DNA of 64,000 nucleotides from a bacterium SCSIO 12827. GTDB taxonomy: Bacteria; Pseudomonadota; Alphaproteobacteria; Rhodospirillales; Casp-alpha2. Made by a program: the position numbers and the translations under genes. The notes beneath the pieces are model-generated. The model was not told the origin of the DNA. It did not search any database and worked only from the letters and a program-made list of their open reading frames with translations. Positions 35,747-44,461 of the stretch are shown in pieces; the stretch's first letter is position 1; every line of letters starts with the position of its first letter. The stretch is from the NCBI GenBank assembly GCA_024397995.1, contig CP073746.1, forward strand, positions 3,222,001 to 3,286,000, in the 5' to 3' direction.

Positions 35747-35894
35747 GGGGTCGAAACCTCATATCTCCTACCTGATGGCGCGGAGGATACTACATATTGC
35801 GATTCCGCGCCAAATGTTCCCGCCGTGAACCTTTTCTGACAACCGCCTGCATGATCCGGTTACAGATTTGCGGCGTCGGGGCCGGTCCCGAAGA

Positions 35895-37079
35895 TTATTT
35901 GTAGAGGTCGGCGACGACACGCACGGTCGTCATGCGTTCCGGCACCTTGGGCCGGTTGGCGGGCTTCAGCGCCTTCAGGTACTGCATCCCGGCGACGACC
36001 CGGCCCCAGGCCGTATACTTGCCGTCGAGGGTCCGCGCCGTCGGGCCCAGGGCGAAGAAGAACCGACTGTCGGCGCTGTCGGGATCATTCTTGAGGCGCG
36101 ACATGCCGACCATCCCTTCGCTAAAGGGGGTGGACGAGAATTCGGCGGCGATGGCCGTGCCGCTGCCCCCCGTTCCGCCCCCGCCGCCCGGCGTGAACGA
36201 CGGATCCCCGGTTTCTGCGACATAATCCTGACGCACGAAATGAAAGGCGAGACCGTCATAGAATTGCTGCCGCACCAGTTGCTTGATCCGCCGCACATGC
36301 ACAGGTGCCAGCCCGGGCAGCAGTTCGACATAGACCTTGCCCGCAGGCAGATCCACGACCAGCAGGTTTTCCTTATCCTTGTTCGCCAGGAACGGCGGCA
36401 GGATGATCACCCGGGTTTCTTTTTGCGGGTACGGGGCGGCCTGAGGAGCGATGCCGCCACCGTCCGCAAGCATGGTGACCATGAACTCGATGGCTTGGCT
36501 CATGCCGGGCGAGCGCGCGTCGGCAAAGGCCGCGCGTCGGGTCGTGACCTGATAGACTTGACCACTGCGCACGTCGGCGATGCCGAACTGGGACTGCACG
36601 ACGACCACGCCCTCGACCACAGCGACCTCGGTGCTGCCGTCCTTGACCAGGACGTCGAACTGCGTGCCGCGAATGCCGATGGTCGCCGTCGGCGTCTTGA
36701 TCAGGAAATCCATGGGCACGCCGGCGGAAGCGAAGCGGATGACCCCCGACATCATGCGGAAGGCCCCGGTGACCTTGTTCTGATCGCGGCCGTAGACGAG
36801 GTCGTCCAGGATCAGTTCGGAATTTTCGCCGATGCTCAACGACGACTGGTCGGCCAGCCGGATGTCGATGGCGCTGCGGTCTTTTGTAATGACGGTTTCG
36901 TTGGCGACCAGGCCGTCGCCGGTCTGCACCGACTGTCCGAACGACCGGGTGACGACGTCATTGACCACGCGTTTCGCCGTGCCGACGTTTTCCGCCGCCA
37001 TGGCCGTGCCTGGAATGGCCGCCGCCCAGCACAGCGCAAGCGACAGACAAAGAACGGCGAAAAAACGGGAGATGTTCAT
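35895..37079 (-). CDS. FecR domain fused to a degenerate cyclophilin-type peptidyl-prolyl isomerase domain
   Basis: A 394-residue exported protein with a signal peptide (cleavage near TAMAAE). Residues about 35-175 form a FecR domain (LADQSSLSIGENSELILDDLVY, TPTATIGIRGTQFDVLV). After a linker, residues about 238-390 form a cyclophilin fold (VVDLPAGKVYVELLPG, SRFFFALGPTARTLDGKYTAWGRVVAGM). Cyclophilin catalytic sites are altered: the Arg of the FHR motif is Phe281 (FHFVRQDYVAETGDP) and the His of the KH motif is Tyr. Isomerase activity is therefore doubtful, although the FFF stretch is kept. I know FecR proteins as anti-sigma or surface-associated factors, not normally fused like this. The esterase gene ends 26 nt upstream on the same strand. 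Confidence 0.85.
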   Translation of the reverse strand: MNISRFFAVLCLSLALCWAAAIPGTAMAAENVGTAKRVVNDVVTRSFGQSVQTGDGLVANETVITKDRSAIDIRLADQSSLSIGENSELILDDLVYGRDQNKVTGAFRMMSGVIRFASAGVPMDFLIKTPTATIGIRGTQFDVLVKDGSTEVAVVEGVVVVQSQFGIADVRSGQVYQVTTRRAAFADARSPGMSQAIEFMVTMLADGGGIAPQAAPYPQKETRVIILPPFLANKDKENLLVVDLPAGKVYVELLPGLAPVHVRRIKQLVRQQFYDGLAFHFVRQDYVAETGDPSFTPGGGGGTGGSGTAIAAEFSSTPFSEGMVGMSRLKNDPDSADSRFFFALGPTARTLDGKYTAWGRVVAGMQYLKALKPANRPKVPERMTTVRVVADLYK

Positions 37080-37105
37080 AAGGCGGTCTTGGGCGCGGGC
37101 GACGT

Positions 37106-37846
37106 CTAGGACGTGCGGCCGGCAACCTCGAGAACGTCTATGCCGAACATTTCGGCCAGGAATTCCATGCCCAGCTGGATGCCCATGTCGTCGAGACCGT
37201 GGCCCAGGTTGGGCGACAGATAGGCCGCCACGGGCACACCCGCCGCCTTCAGGGTGTCTTCCGCATGGTACATCAGGTCGGGCGGCACGATAGGATCCGC
37301 CTCGCCGTGCATGAGCAGAACCGGCGGCTTGGACTTGATCTCGGACGCCAAAAGCTCATCGCCAACCAAGGCACCGGAATAACCGATGATTCCGGCCAGC
37401 GGTTTGACCCGCCGGGGGCCGACATGCAGCGCCATCATGGTGCCCTGGGAAAAGCCGATGATCGCCATCTTGCTTTCGTCCAGGCCCAGTTCGGCCAACA
37501 GATGGTCGATCAGCGCGTTCAGGATGGGGGCCGCCATCTTCACGCCCTCAAGTTTCTTTTCCTTGGACGGATCGGCAAGGGAGAACCACTGGAAGCCCAT
37601 GGGCCCGCCGTCGAATCGGAAAGGCGCGTTGGGCGCGATGAACACCGCCTTGGGCAGCACCCGCCCGAAATAGGTCGCCAGATTGATCAGGTCGTCGCCG
37701 TCGGAGCCAACGCCGTGCAGCAGCAGAACCACCTGTTCCGGCTTGGAGCCGTCACGCGGCAGCACCATGGGGCCCGTCAGATGCGGGATATCCTCTTCCT
37801 TAGGAAGGTCGGGGGCGAGTTTTGCGGGCTTCTTGATTTTGCTCAT
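37106..37846 (-). CDS. Alpha/beta hydrolase, phospholipase/carboxylesterase family
   Basis: A 246-residue serine hydrolase of the YpfH/carboxylesterase type. The nucleophile elbow is IIGFSQGTMMA, the acid is in MHGEADPIVPP, and the histidine in LSPNLGHGLDD. The N-terminus carries VVLLHGVGSDGDDLINLA, the oxyanion region. Substrates of this family are short acyl esters or thioesters. The gene lies 26 nt upstream of the FecR-cyclophilin gene on the same strand and may be cotranscribed with it. Confidence 0.9.
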   Translation of the reverse strand: MSKIKKPAKLAPDLPKEEDIPHLTGPMVLPRDGSKPEQVVLLLHGVGSDGDDLINLATYFGRVLPKAVFIAPNAPFRFDGGPMGFQWFSLADPSKEKKLEGVKMAAPILNALIDHLLAELGLDESKMAIIGFSQGTMMALHVGPRRVKPLAGIIGYSGALVGDELLASEIKSKPPVLLMHGEADPIVPPDLMYHAEDTLKAAGVPVAAYLSPNLGHGLDDMGIQLGMEFLAEMFGIDVLEVAGRTS

Positions 37847-37977
37847 GGCGGCGGGCTCGTCTATTCCATTACGTGAACGGTATTATGGCTGGTACCGGTT
37901 CACCTTGTTACCCCAGAATGGTTAACGAATGGTGCCATAGGGCGCCAAATCCCGCAGAAAGGGCCGATAGATTCCCC

Positions 37978-38841
37978 ATGTCCGCAGATACCACCGTCAC
38001 CCGTTTCGCGCCGAGCCCGACCGGCCGCCTGCACCTGGGCCATGTCTATTCGGCCTGGGTCGCCTGGAACCAGGCAGCCGCCGACGGCGGACGGTTTCTG
38101 CTGCGGATCGAGGACATCGACCAGGGCCGCTGCCGGCCCGAGTTCGAGGACGGCATTGTCGAGGATCTACGCTGGCTGGGCCTGACCTGGGAAGCCCCGG
38201 TGCGCCGCCAGTCGGACCACCTTGAAGACTACGCAACGGCCCTGGGCCGCCTCCGGGACCGGGGGTTGATCTATCCCTGCTTCTGTACCCGCAAGGACAT
38301 CGCGGCGGAAATCGCCGCTGCCGGGCACGCGCCGCACGGTCCCGATGGGCCGCTTTATCCCGGCACCTGCCGTACCCTCGACCCGGCCCGGGCCGAAGAC
38401 CGCATGGCCGCGGGCGAGGCCTATGCTCTGCGCCTCAAGATGGATGCCGCGGCGGCGATGGCCGGCCCCCTCACCTGGGTCGATCTGGACCAGGGCGAAC
38501 AGACCGCCCGGCCCGAATTGTTCGGCGACGTGATCCTCGCGCGCAAGGACACGCCGACCAGCTATCACCTGTCCGTCACCACGGACGACCACATACAGGG
38601 CGTGACCTGCGTGACCCGGGGTCAGGACCTGTTCGAGGCGACCCACGTTCACCGCCTGCTGCAGGCGCTGCTCGGCCTGGACACGCCCCTCTACCGCCAT
38701 CACGGCCTTCTGACGGGGCCGGACGGCAAGCGCTTGGCCAAACGCGATAAGGCCGAAACCATCGAAAGCCTGCGGGCAGGCGGCCATTCACCTGCTAATG
38801 TATGGGCCATGGCGGGCGTGTCGGCGGAGGCAATGCCATGA
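37978..38841 (+). CDS. gluQ: Glutamyl-Q tRNA(Asp) synthetase
   Basis: A 287-residue truncated glutamyl-tRNA synthetase that attaches glutamate to queuosine at tRNA(Asp) position 34. The HIGH-type motif is FAPSPTGRLHLGHVYSAW, the zinc site is near YPCFCTRKD and GTC, and the KMSKS counterpart is GKRLAKRDKAE. The anticodon-binding domain of full GluRS is missing, as expected for GluQRS. I chose the ATG at 37978; the frame opens at 37873 without a conserved extension. The stop overlaps the nuclease start at 38838 (ATGA). Confidence 0.95.
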   Translation: MSADTTVTRFAPSPTGRLHLGHVYSAWVAWNQAAADGGRFLLRIEDIDQGRCRPEFEDGIVEDLRWLGLTWEAPVRRQSDHLEDYATALGRLRDRGLIYPCFCTRKDIAAEIAAAGHAPHGPDGPLYPGTCRTLDPARAEDRMAAGEAYALRLKMDAAAAMAGPLTWVDLDQGEQTARPELFGDVILARKDTPTSYHLSVTTDDHIQGVTCVTRGQDLFEATHVHRLLQALLGLDTPLYRHHGLLTGPDGKRLAKRDKAETIESLRAGGHSPANVWAMAGVSAEAMP

Positions 38842-39629
38842 AGTTCACGGCCATCCTGATCGGACTTGTTCTATGGGCCGCCCCGGCGGCGGCGCAGGAT
38901 TCATTGACCCCCGGCGAACAAGCCGTGGTCACCGCCGTGGTCGACGGCGACACGGTGTTCCTCGACCGGGATATCGTCGGTGCCTCGCAGGTTCGCCTGA
39001 CCGGCATCCAGGCGCCCAAGCTGCCTTTGGGCCGCGTCGGTTTCAAGGAATGGCCGCTGGCCAAGGAATCCAAAGCCGCACTTGAAGATATTCTGTTGAA
39101 CCAGCCCGTGCAGCTGTTTTACGGCAATGCCCGAATGGACCGTCATGGGCGGCTTTTGGCCCATCTGATCGGACAGAACGGTATTTGGGCCCAGGGCGAG
39201 ATGCTGACGCGCGGTATGGCCCGGGTCTATACCTTCCCCGACAATCGGGAACGCGCAGCCGAGATGTACCGCCTGGAAGCCGTCGCCCGCGCCGCCGGGC
39301 GCGGCATCTGGGCAGATCCGTACTATGCCGTCCGCGCCGCCGATCCCGAAGCCCTGGCCCGCGACATCGACACCTTTCATGTCGTTGAAGGCCGGATCAT
39401 CGACGCAGCCGATGTGCGCGGCGTGATCTACCTGAACTTCGGCGCCAACTGGCGCACGGATTTCACGGTGCGCATCGACCGCAAGGCGGCCCGCCGGTTC
39501 AAGCGCGCGGGTCTGGGGCCGGATGCCTATCAGGGCCGTGAGGTGCGCGTGCGCGGCTGGCTCAAGAACTGGAACGGCCCGATGATCGAGGCCAGCCATC
39601 CGGAACAAATCGAGGTTCTGGCAAAGTAG
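38838..39629 (+). CDS. Thermonuclease-family (SNase-like) exported nuclease
   Basis: A 263-residue precursor with a signal peptide (MKFTAILIGLVLWAAPAAAQ). The staphylococcal-nuclease fold covers about residues 20-155, with DGDTVFLDR, the arginine in VRLTGIQAPKLPLGRVG and MDRHGRLLAHLI followed by GMARVYTFPDN. Residues about 165-255 form a second domain (VEGRIIDAADVRGVIYLNFGANW, VRVRGWLKNWNGPMIEASHPEQIE) that resembles an OB-type domain. I chose the ATG at 38838 because CGGAGG lies 8-14 nt upstream and the protein starts with a good signal. A predicted DNA/RNA-cleaving periplasmic enzyme; substrate unknown. Confidence 0.9.
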   Translation: MKFTAILIGLVLWAAPAAAQDSLTPGEQAVVTAVVDGDTVFLDRDIVGASQVRLTGIQAPKLPLGRVGFKEWPLAKESKAALEDILLNQPVQLFYGNARMDRHGRLLAHLIGQNGIWAQGEMLTRGMARVYTFPDNRERAAEMYRLEAVARAAGRGIWADPYYAVRAADPEALARDIDTFHVVEGRIIDAADVRGVIYLNFGANWRTDFTVRIDRKAARRFKRAGLGPDAYQGREVRVRGWLKNWNGPMIEASHPEQIEVLAK

Positions 39630-39654
39630 TGCCGTTCCTCCCTATATTGCTGAC

Positions 39655-41127
39655 ATGCGCCCGCTGATTTCCGCCCTCGCCCTGATCGCACCGCTGCTGT
39701 TCGCCGCGGCCTGCTCGACCAATCCGGCAACGGGGGAGCAAAGCTTCACCGCCTTCATGTCGGAAACCGACGAGCTTCGCGTCGGCGCCGAGGAACATCC
39801 GAAAATCCTCAAGGAAATGGGCGGGACATACAAAAACCCGACGATCCAGACCTATGTCGACTGGGTCGGCGAGAAACTGGCCAAAGCCTCGGACCGACCC
39901 GACCTGAAGTTCACCTTCACGGTCCTCAATGATTCGAACATTAACGCCTTCGCCCTGCCCGGCGGCTATGTCTACATCACCCGCGGCCTGATCGCCCTGG
40001 CGGAAAACGAAGCGGAAATGGCCGGTGTCCTGGCCCATGAGATCGGCCATATCACCGCGCGCCACACGGCGCAGCGTTATTCGGCCGCCATGGCGACCAA
40101 CCTGGGATTGATCGGCGCCAGCATCCTGGGATCGGTATTCGGCGTGCCCGGCGACTTTAACCGTCTGGCCGGACAGGTCGGGCAGCTCTACCTGCAGTCC
40201 TATTCCCGCGAACAGGAACTGGAGGCCGACATGCTGGCCGTGCGCTACATGTCCAAGGCCGGCTACGATTCCAGAACCCTCGAAACCTTCTTCCGCAAAA
40301 TGGCGCAGCACACCTCGATCACTCAGCGCGTGCGCGGCCGGCCCGACGAAGACCCTGCGGACAACATCATGTCGACCCACCCGCGCACGTCGGACCGCAT
40401 CGCCCAGGCCATCACCCTGGCCCGGGTGCCGCCCAACGCCGACCCGCGCGTCGGGCGCGGGGACTATCTGGCCCGCATCGACGGCATGCTGTGGGGCGAT
40501 TCGCCGGAGGAAGGCGTGGTCCGCGGCCGGGTGTTCGAACACCCGGAACTGCGCATCCACTTCGAGGTACCGCCCGGTTTCTACCTGATCAACTCACCGT
40601 CCCAGGTCTCCGCCCACGGCCCGGACCGCACGGTCATCCTGTTCAACCAATTGAACCAGAAGGAAGTTGCCCAGGTCCGCGACATGCGGGGATACGTATC
40701 GTCATGGGGCGGCGGGCGCCTGCGCGGGGTCGAACGGATCGACGTCAATGGGCTGGAGGCCGCCACGGGCAGCGCGCGCGTCGATACCTCGGAAGGAGTC
40801 CGGGACGTGCGCCTGGTCGCCATCCGCTTTGCAAAGGACCGTATCTATCGCTTCCTGTTCCTGACCCTGCCCGAAGCAACGCCACGTCGCAGCGAAGACC
40901 TGCGCCGCGTGACCTACAGTTTTCGCGCCCTGACGGAGGCCGAGGCCAAGGCGGTCAAGACCCTGAAACTGCGCGTGCTGACGGTGAACCCGGGCGACAC
41001 CCCCGACAAGCTGGCGAACATCATGCCGCTGGAATCCTACAAGCTGGATTGGTTCCTGGCGCTTAATGGTCTCGCGCCGGGGGACAATCTGGCGCCCGGC
41101 GCCAAGGTCAAGGTCGTCACACCCTGA
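39655..41127 (+). CDS. M48-family metalloprotease lipoprotein
   Basis: A 490-residue lipoprotein; the lipobox LLFAAAC places the lipid on Cys20. The zinc motif HEIGH is at residues 128-132 and the third ligand is in QELEADMLAVRYM. The protease part (about 30-280) resembles BepA/YfgC-like M48 enzymes that act on outer-membrane assembly in the periplasm. The C-terminal 200 residues hold a further domain and a LysM-like end (LRVLTVNPGDTPDKLANIM then DNLAPGAKVKVV). The gene lies 25 nt after the nuclease gene on the same strand. Confidence 0.92.
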   Translation: MRPLISALALIAPLLFAAACSTNPATGEQSFTAFMSETDELRVGAEEHPKILKEMGGTYKNPTIQTYVDWVGEKLAKASDRPDLKFTFTVLNDSNINAFALPGGYVYITRGLIALAENEAEMAGVLAHEIGHITARHTAQRYSAAMATNLGLIGASILGSVFGVPGDFNRLAGQVGQLYLQSYSREQELEADMLAVRYMSKAGYDSRTLETFFRKMAQHTSITQRVRGRPDEDPADNIMSTHPRTSDRIAQAITLARVPPNADPRVGRGDYLARIDGMLWGDSPEEGVVRGRVFEHPELRIHFEVPPGFYLINSPSQVSAHGPDRTVILFNQLNQKEVAQVRDMRGYVSSWGGGRLRGVERIDVNGLEAATGSARVDTSEGVRDVRLVAIRFAKDRIYRFLFLTLPEATPRRSEDLRRVTYSFRALTEAEAKAVKTLKLRVLTVNPGDTPDKLANIMPLESYKLDWFLALNGLAPGDNLAPGAKVKVVTP

Positions 41128-41150
41128 GCCGGACTTGCGATCCCGGCTGA

Positions 41151-41726
41151 TCACAGGATCAGATAGAGTGGGTCCGTTTCTGTCCGCACCGATCCGAAAA
41201 TAACCACACCGATCCCGTAATTGACGGCCTTGCCATCCGGCGAGCAGGGAAAATACAGCGTCGTCGACTGCTTGAAGCGCTCCCTCGGCCCGTCTTGATC
41301 GAACACGACCGAGCGGCGGGCGAAAAACGGACGACATTCAGAAATCGCCCGGTAATGAAGCGGGAAATAATGCGCGGCGCCGTCACTGCCGGTGTAGACG
41401 TCCTCGACATAGCGGCCCTGAAGAACCTTGCCGTAATGTTCGTCGATGGCGGTGCCGGAAAACTTCACCAGCATGCCTTGCTCGATCCCACCGCGATAAT
41501 CGTGGACGAAGACATGCGGGGCGAGGTGCGGGACCTTCATCAGGTCGATGGTTTCGTATGCCGGCAACGCACGACCGTCCAGACCCGCGATGATGAAATC
41601 GCAGAATTCCCGCACCATGGACAAATCCGTCAACGCCGCAACACGGTCGCGGACGGCGGCAAGCCCTATCCTATCGGGTGGCGTCTCCATCACTGGCAAG
41701 CTCTCCCCATTCCCCGGAATGAGCAT
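41151..41726 (-). CDS. PAS-fold (PAS_5) domain protein
   Basis: A 191-residue protein (179 if it begins at the ATG at 41690, which has the better GGGGAGAGC ribosome site). The middle matches alphaproteobacterial PAS_5 proteins: LPAYETIDLMKVPHLAPHVFVHDYRG, FSGTAIDEHYGKVLQGRYVEDVY, and PLHYRAISECRPFFARRSVVF. No output domain or membrane segment is present, so it is probably a stand-alone signalling or ligand-sensing module. It points toward the M48 gene, tail to tail with a 23-nt gap. Confidence 0.85.
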   Translation of the reverse strand: MLIPGNGESLPVMETPPDRIGLAAVRDRVAALTDLSMVREFCDFIIAGLDGRALPAYETIDLMKVPHLAPHVFVHDYRGGIEQGMLVKFSGTAIDEHYGKVLQGRYVEDVYTGSDGAAHYFPLHYRAISECRPFFARRSVVFDQDGPRERFKQSTTLYFPCSPDGKAVNYGIGVVIFGSVRTETDPLYLIL

Positions 41727-41803
41727 ATCTTTTTATGTCAAAAGGTGGAGAACTTATTGGTCTGTGCACGCGACTTTTCACCGCCGGCATCACCCGGAAA
41801 CGG

Positions 41804-41854
41804 AAAACGGCCGGGAATCCGTCTCCGCGAGGAGATCAGAAACTCCGGCCGTTT
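41804..41854 (-). terminator. Possible terminator of carD
   Basis: Arms AAACGGCCGG and CCGGCCGTTT form an inverted repeat around about 29 nt containing a smaller CTCC/GGAG hairpin. It lies 40 nt past the carD stop on the minus strand. The trailing T-run is short, so this could be a Rho-assisted terminator or a stabilising 3' structure. Confidence 0.45.
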
Positions 41855-41897
41855 GCCTTAACGGTCGCCCGACGCGCGGGCAACGCCCTGCCTGAAA

Positions 41898-42401
41898 TCA
41901 GGCGGCGCGTAGAACTTTTTCCAGCTTTTCCGTCGCTTTTTCCACGTCCGTCTTGTCGACGGCCGCCAATTCCGCGGCCAGACGGTCGCGGGCGGCTTCG
42001 TAGATCTGGCGTTCGGAGAACGACTGGTCAGGCTGGCCCACATTGCGGTGCAGGTCGCGCACGACCTCGGCAATGGACACGGGATTGCCCGAATTGATCT
42101 TGGCTTCGTATTCCTGGGCCCGGCGGCTCCACATGGTGCGTTTGACACGCGCCCGGCCTTTGAGGGTGGTCATCGCCTCTTCCATGATCTTGCGCGTCGA
42201 CAGCTTGCGCAGGCCCGAGGTCGGGGCCTTGGACACGGGCACCCGCAGGGTCATCCGGTCCTTATCAAAGGAAATGACGAAAAGATCGAGCTTGTGGCCC
42301 GCAATTTCTTCGGTTTCGACGCCGATGACCTTGCCGACGCCGTGCGTCGGGTAGACGACATAGTCGCCGGTATCGATCTGCAGTTCTTCTGGTTTGGACA
42401 T
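41898..42401 (-). CDS. carD: CarD/CdnL-family RNA polymerase-binding regulator
   Basis: A 167-residue regulator that binds the RNA polymerase beta subunit and stabilises open promoter complexes, especially for rRNA and growth genes. The N-terminal CarD Tudor-like domain holds DYVVYPTHGVGKVIGVE (about 11-27) and FDKDRMTLRVPVSKAP; the C-terminal helical domain has the DNA-contacting RKIMEEAMTTLKGRARVKRTMWSRRAQEYEAKI and ends in GQPDQSFSERQIYEAARDRLAAELA. I chose the ATG at 42401 (MSKPEELQIDTGD), since the longer frame adds an unconserved tail. fdxA lies upstream on the same strand, separated by a 420-bp region rich in hairpins. Confidence 0.93.
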   Translation of the reverse strand: MSKPEELQIDTGDYVVYPTHGVGKVIGVETEEIAGHKLDLFVISFDKDRMTLRVPVSKAPTSGLRKLSTRKIMEEAMTTLKGRARVKRTMWSRRAQEYEAKINSGNPVSIAEVVRDLHRNVGQPDQSFSERQIYEAARDRLAAELAAVDKTDVEKATEKLEKVLRAA

Positions 42402-42506
42402 AGGTGAGGTCAACTCCGATATTACCCTTCTTGTCATTGGGCGGCCCAGGCCCGCCACGGCCCGCTCTCCCTGACGATTACGGTCCGGCGGCATGCTTCA
42501 GAGAGT

Positions 42507-42645
42507 ACAAAAACCGTCCGGCGGCACTGACCGTGGCCGCTGACCGATCCAATCCTGAAGCGGGCGACTGTCTTCCCCGGCAGGCGCTTTGGCGCCTATC
42601 CCACGGCCGAATGTTGGCCGTAAAAATCCCCCCGGACGGACAGAT
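42507..42645 (-). other. Structured region upstream of carD; possible small RNA or leader
   Basis: Read leftward, CCGTCCGG (complement of 42632-42639) can pair with CCGGACGG (42514-42521), enclosing about 110 nt. Inside are two local hairpins: ACGGCC/GGCCGT (about 42602-42621) and AGGCGC/GCGCCT (about 42581-42596). A run of five T residues follows the closing arm, just as at a terminator. The product would be about 135 nt. No convincing promoter was found (only a TATGTC at 42661-42666 with no good -35), and I do not recognise a known RNA family. The rest of the 42402-42822 gap shows only short hairpins and nothing coding. Confidence 0.3.
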
Positions 42646-42788
42646 GGGCGTTTCCGAGGGGACATAGACCTTAGGGCCAACAATTGACGACTGTAACACA
42701 AATGGTGGGTAAAAACCACCCTCAGGTTCGCAAGTGCACAAATCCCGTGCATTCGGCGGGAATCCCCCCGAATTAAAAGCGAACAGCA

Positions 42789-42811
42789 CCGCGCGCCCAT
42801 TGGGCGCGCGG
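42789..42811 (-). terminator. Terminator-like hairpin after fdxA
   Basis: Arms CCGCGCGCC and GGCGCGCGG form a GC-rich stem 12 nt past the fdxA stop on the minus strand. A CTTTTAA stretch follows about 10 nt later. It probably ends the fdxA transcript, although the T-run is offset. Confidence 0.55.
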
Positions 42812-42822
42812 GGTGTGCCGGA

Positions 42823-43158
42823 TCAGGAACCTTGGCCGGGATTCGGGCTCAGCAGTTCTTTCTTGCCGTCCTTGCCGTTCCAATCGTCGGCATCGGCCGG
42901 ACAATCACCCTTGGAGGTGATGTTGGGCCATTGGGCCGCGAACTTGGTATTGATCTCCAGCCAGTCCTCGACGCCGGGTTCCGTATCAGGAACGATGGCT
43001 TCGGCCGGGCATTCGGGCTCGCAAACGCCGCAGTCGATGCACTCGTCGGGATGGATGACCAGGAAGTTTTCACCTTCGTAGAAGCAATCCACGGGGCAGA
43101 CTTCCACGCAGTCCTGGAATTTACATTTGATGCAGTTTTCTGTGACGATATAGGTCAT
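42823..43158 (-). CDS. fdxA: Ferredoxin FdxA (7Fe type)
   Basis: A 111-residue electron carrier. Cysteine motifs [17 protein letters not shown] and [12 protein letters not shown] bind a 3Fe-4S and a 4Fe-4S cluster, as in the seven-iron ferredoxins of Alphaproteobacteria and Azotobacter. The C-terminal extension ([20 protein letters not shown]) is also typical. I chose the ATG at 43158 ([12 protein letters not shown]) because GGAG lies 7 nt upstream. The neighbour carD often follows fdxA in this class. Electron partner unknown. Confidence 0.96.
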   Translation of the reverse strand: MTYIVTENCIKCKFQDCVEVCPVDCFYEGENFLVIHPDECIDCGVCEPECPAEAIVPDTEPGVEDWLEINTKFAAQWPNITSKGDCPADADDWNGKDGKKELLSPNPGQGS

Positions 43159-43252
43159 TGCGGGCTCCATAAGGTCGATGAGTTCGATAAATCCAGAAAG
43201 CCGTTAGGCCAAGCAAGCAATAAGTTTGCGAAATACCGGCAAGGGCATCTAC

Positions 43253-43729
43253 TTACGCCCTATCCACGCCATGCTCAAGGCGCGCCCGGGCGCGTTTGCG
43301 GGCGGCGCCGTTGTCGCGGTCGGATACGTGCAGAAGCCCGGCAACCCGGCGTGCCAGGCTCGCCTCGAAGTCGTGAAGTTCACCGTCCGCATAGGCCACG
43401 GCCCAGACCATTTCGAGAACCCGGGCCCGATCCTCGGGCGCCATGCGCTCCTTGATGGTGCGGGTCATACCGTAAAATTCGACCGAGGTGTCGGCGTGTG
43501 TCTTGGCATCGGCGATCAGGGTATCGGCCTCACCGTCATCCAGATTGAATTCCTCGGTCAACAGGCTGCGGATCGCCGCTTCCTCGCCGGCGTCGAAATC
43601 GCCGTCAAGGGACGCCGCCTCGACCAGCAGCAGGGCCGTGGCGGCTTCAAGTTCGCGGGTCTCGGCTGCGGGGGCCGTGGACGCATCCGTGGAAAGGCGG
43701 TCGGCCCAGGATTTCAATTTGGCAAGCAT
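43253..43729 (-). CDS. TerB-family protein (tellurite-resistance/DUF533-like)
   Basis: A 158-residue, all-helical, acidic protein matching the TerB fold: AATALLLVEAASLDGDFDAGEEAAIRSLLTEEF (about 28-60) and VLEMVWAVAYADGELHDFEASLARRVAGLLH (about 103-133). TerB-like proteins bind metal through conserved acidic residues, and their cell role is unclear. No other ter gene is present, so a tellurite role cannot be claimed. It stands alone between fdxA and the DUF938 gene. Confidence 0.85.
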   Translation of the reverse strand: MLAKLKSWADRLSTDASTAPAAETRELEAATALLLVEAASLDGDFDAGEEAAIRSLLTEEFNLDDGEADTLIADAKTHADTSVEFYGMTRTIKERMAPEDRARVLEMVWAVAYADGELHDFEASLARRVAGLLHVSDRDNGAARKRARARLEHGVDRA

Positions 43730-43825
43730 GAAAGTCAGTTAGCACGCACGGGCGATCCCCTCAACCACAGCAAAGTTGCGGGTTTTCCTTGCCCCCGCCG
43801 ATTGCCCCTCCTAAACCTCGGGGCC

Positions 43826-44449
43826 ATGACCTCATCGCCCGACGATCCTCGCCTGAATTTTCCCGCGACCGGCCGCAACCAGGCCGCGATCCTGGAGGTT
43901 CTGACCCGCGTGCTCCCGGCCGAAGGCCGGGTGCTGGAGATCGGATCCGGCTCTGGCCAGCATATCGCCGCCTTCGCCCAAGCCCTGCCCCGTCTGGACT
44001 GGCAGGCCTCGGACCCGGACCCGGCGTACCGCGCCTCCATCGACGCCTGGGCGCGCCACGCCGGACTGGATCTGCCGCCGGCCTTCGACCTTGACGCGAC
44101 CCGCCATCCCTGGCCGGTGACCGATGCGGCGGCGGTGATGTCCGTGAACATGATCCATATCGCCCCCTGGGCCGCCTGCCTGGGATTGCTGACCGGCGCC
44201 CGGGACATCCTGCCCGAAGGCGGGGTGCTGTACCTGTATGGCCCCTTCACCGTGGGCGACATGCATACGGCCGAAAGCAACGCCCGTTTCGATGCCAATC
44301 TGCGCGCCGAAAACCCCGACTGGGGCGTGCGCAACCTGGACGACGTGGCTCTGGAAGCCCGCGGGCGCGGCCTGCATCTGGTCGAAACGGTGCGGATGCC
44401 CGCCAACAACCTGTCGGTGATTTTCAAGAAACGCGCAGGCATGGCCTAG
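43826..44449 (+). CDS. DUF938 family SAM-dependent methyltransferase-like protein
   Basis: A 207-residue protein with the class I methyltransferase motif VLEIGSGSGQHIAAFAQ (about 37-53) and the acidic-loop strand DWQASDPDP (about 61-69). Later motifs are MIHIAPWAACLGLL and LYLYGPFTVGDMHTAESNARFD, characteristic of DUF938. Start MTSSPDDPRLNFPATGRN at 43826; the long upstream open frame overlaps the terB gene and is not used. The methyl acceptor is unknown. Confidence 0.9.
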   Translation: MTSSPDDPRLNFPATGRNQAAILEVLTRVLPAEGRVLEIGSGSGQHIAAFAQALPRLDWQASDPDPAYRASIDAWARHAGLDLPPAFDLDATRHPWPVTDAAAVMSVNMIHIAPWAACLGLLTGARDILPEGGVLYLYGPFTVGDMHTAESNARFDANLRAENPDWGVRNLDDVALEARGRGLHLVETVRMPANNLSVIFKKRAGMA

Positions 44450-44461
44450 GCACCTTTGCGC

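Noticed and set aside
41804-42811. Hairpins in the carD-fdxA stretch as a CRISPR array or tRNA
   Set aside because: The stems differ in sequence and spacing, with no direct-repeat series, and no tRNA arms such as a GGTTCGA loop are seen.
43226-43825. 200-codon N-terminal extension of the DUF938 protein
   Set aside because: It overlaps the terB gene antisense and part of the fdxA upstream region. The conserved protein starts at 43826.
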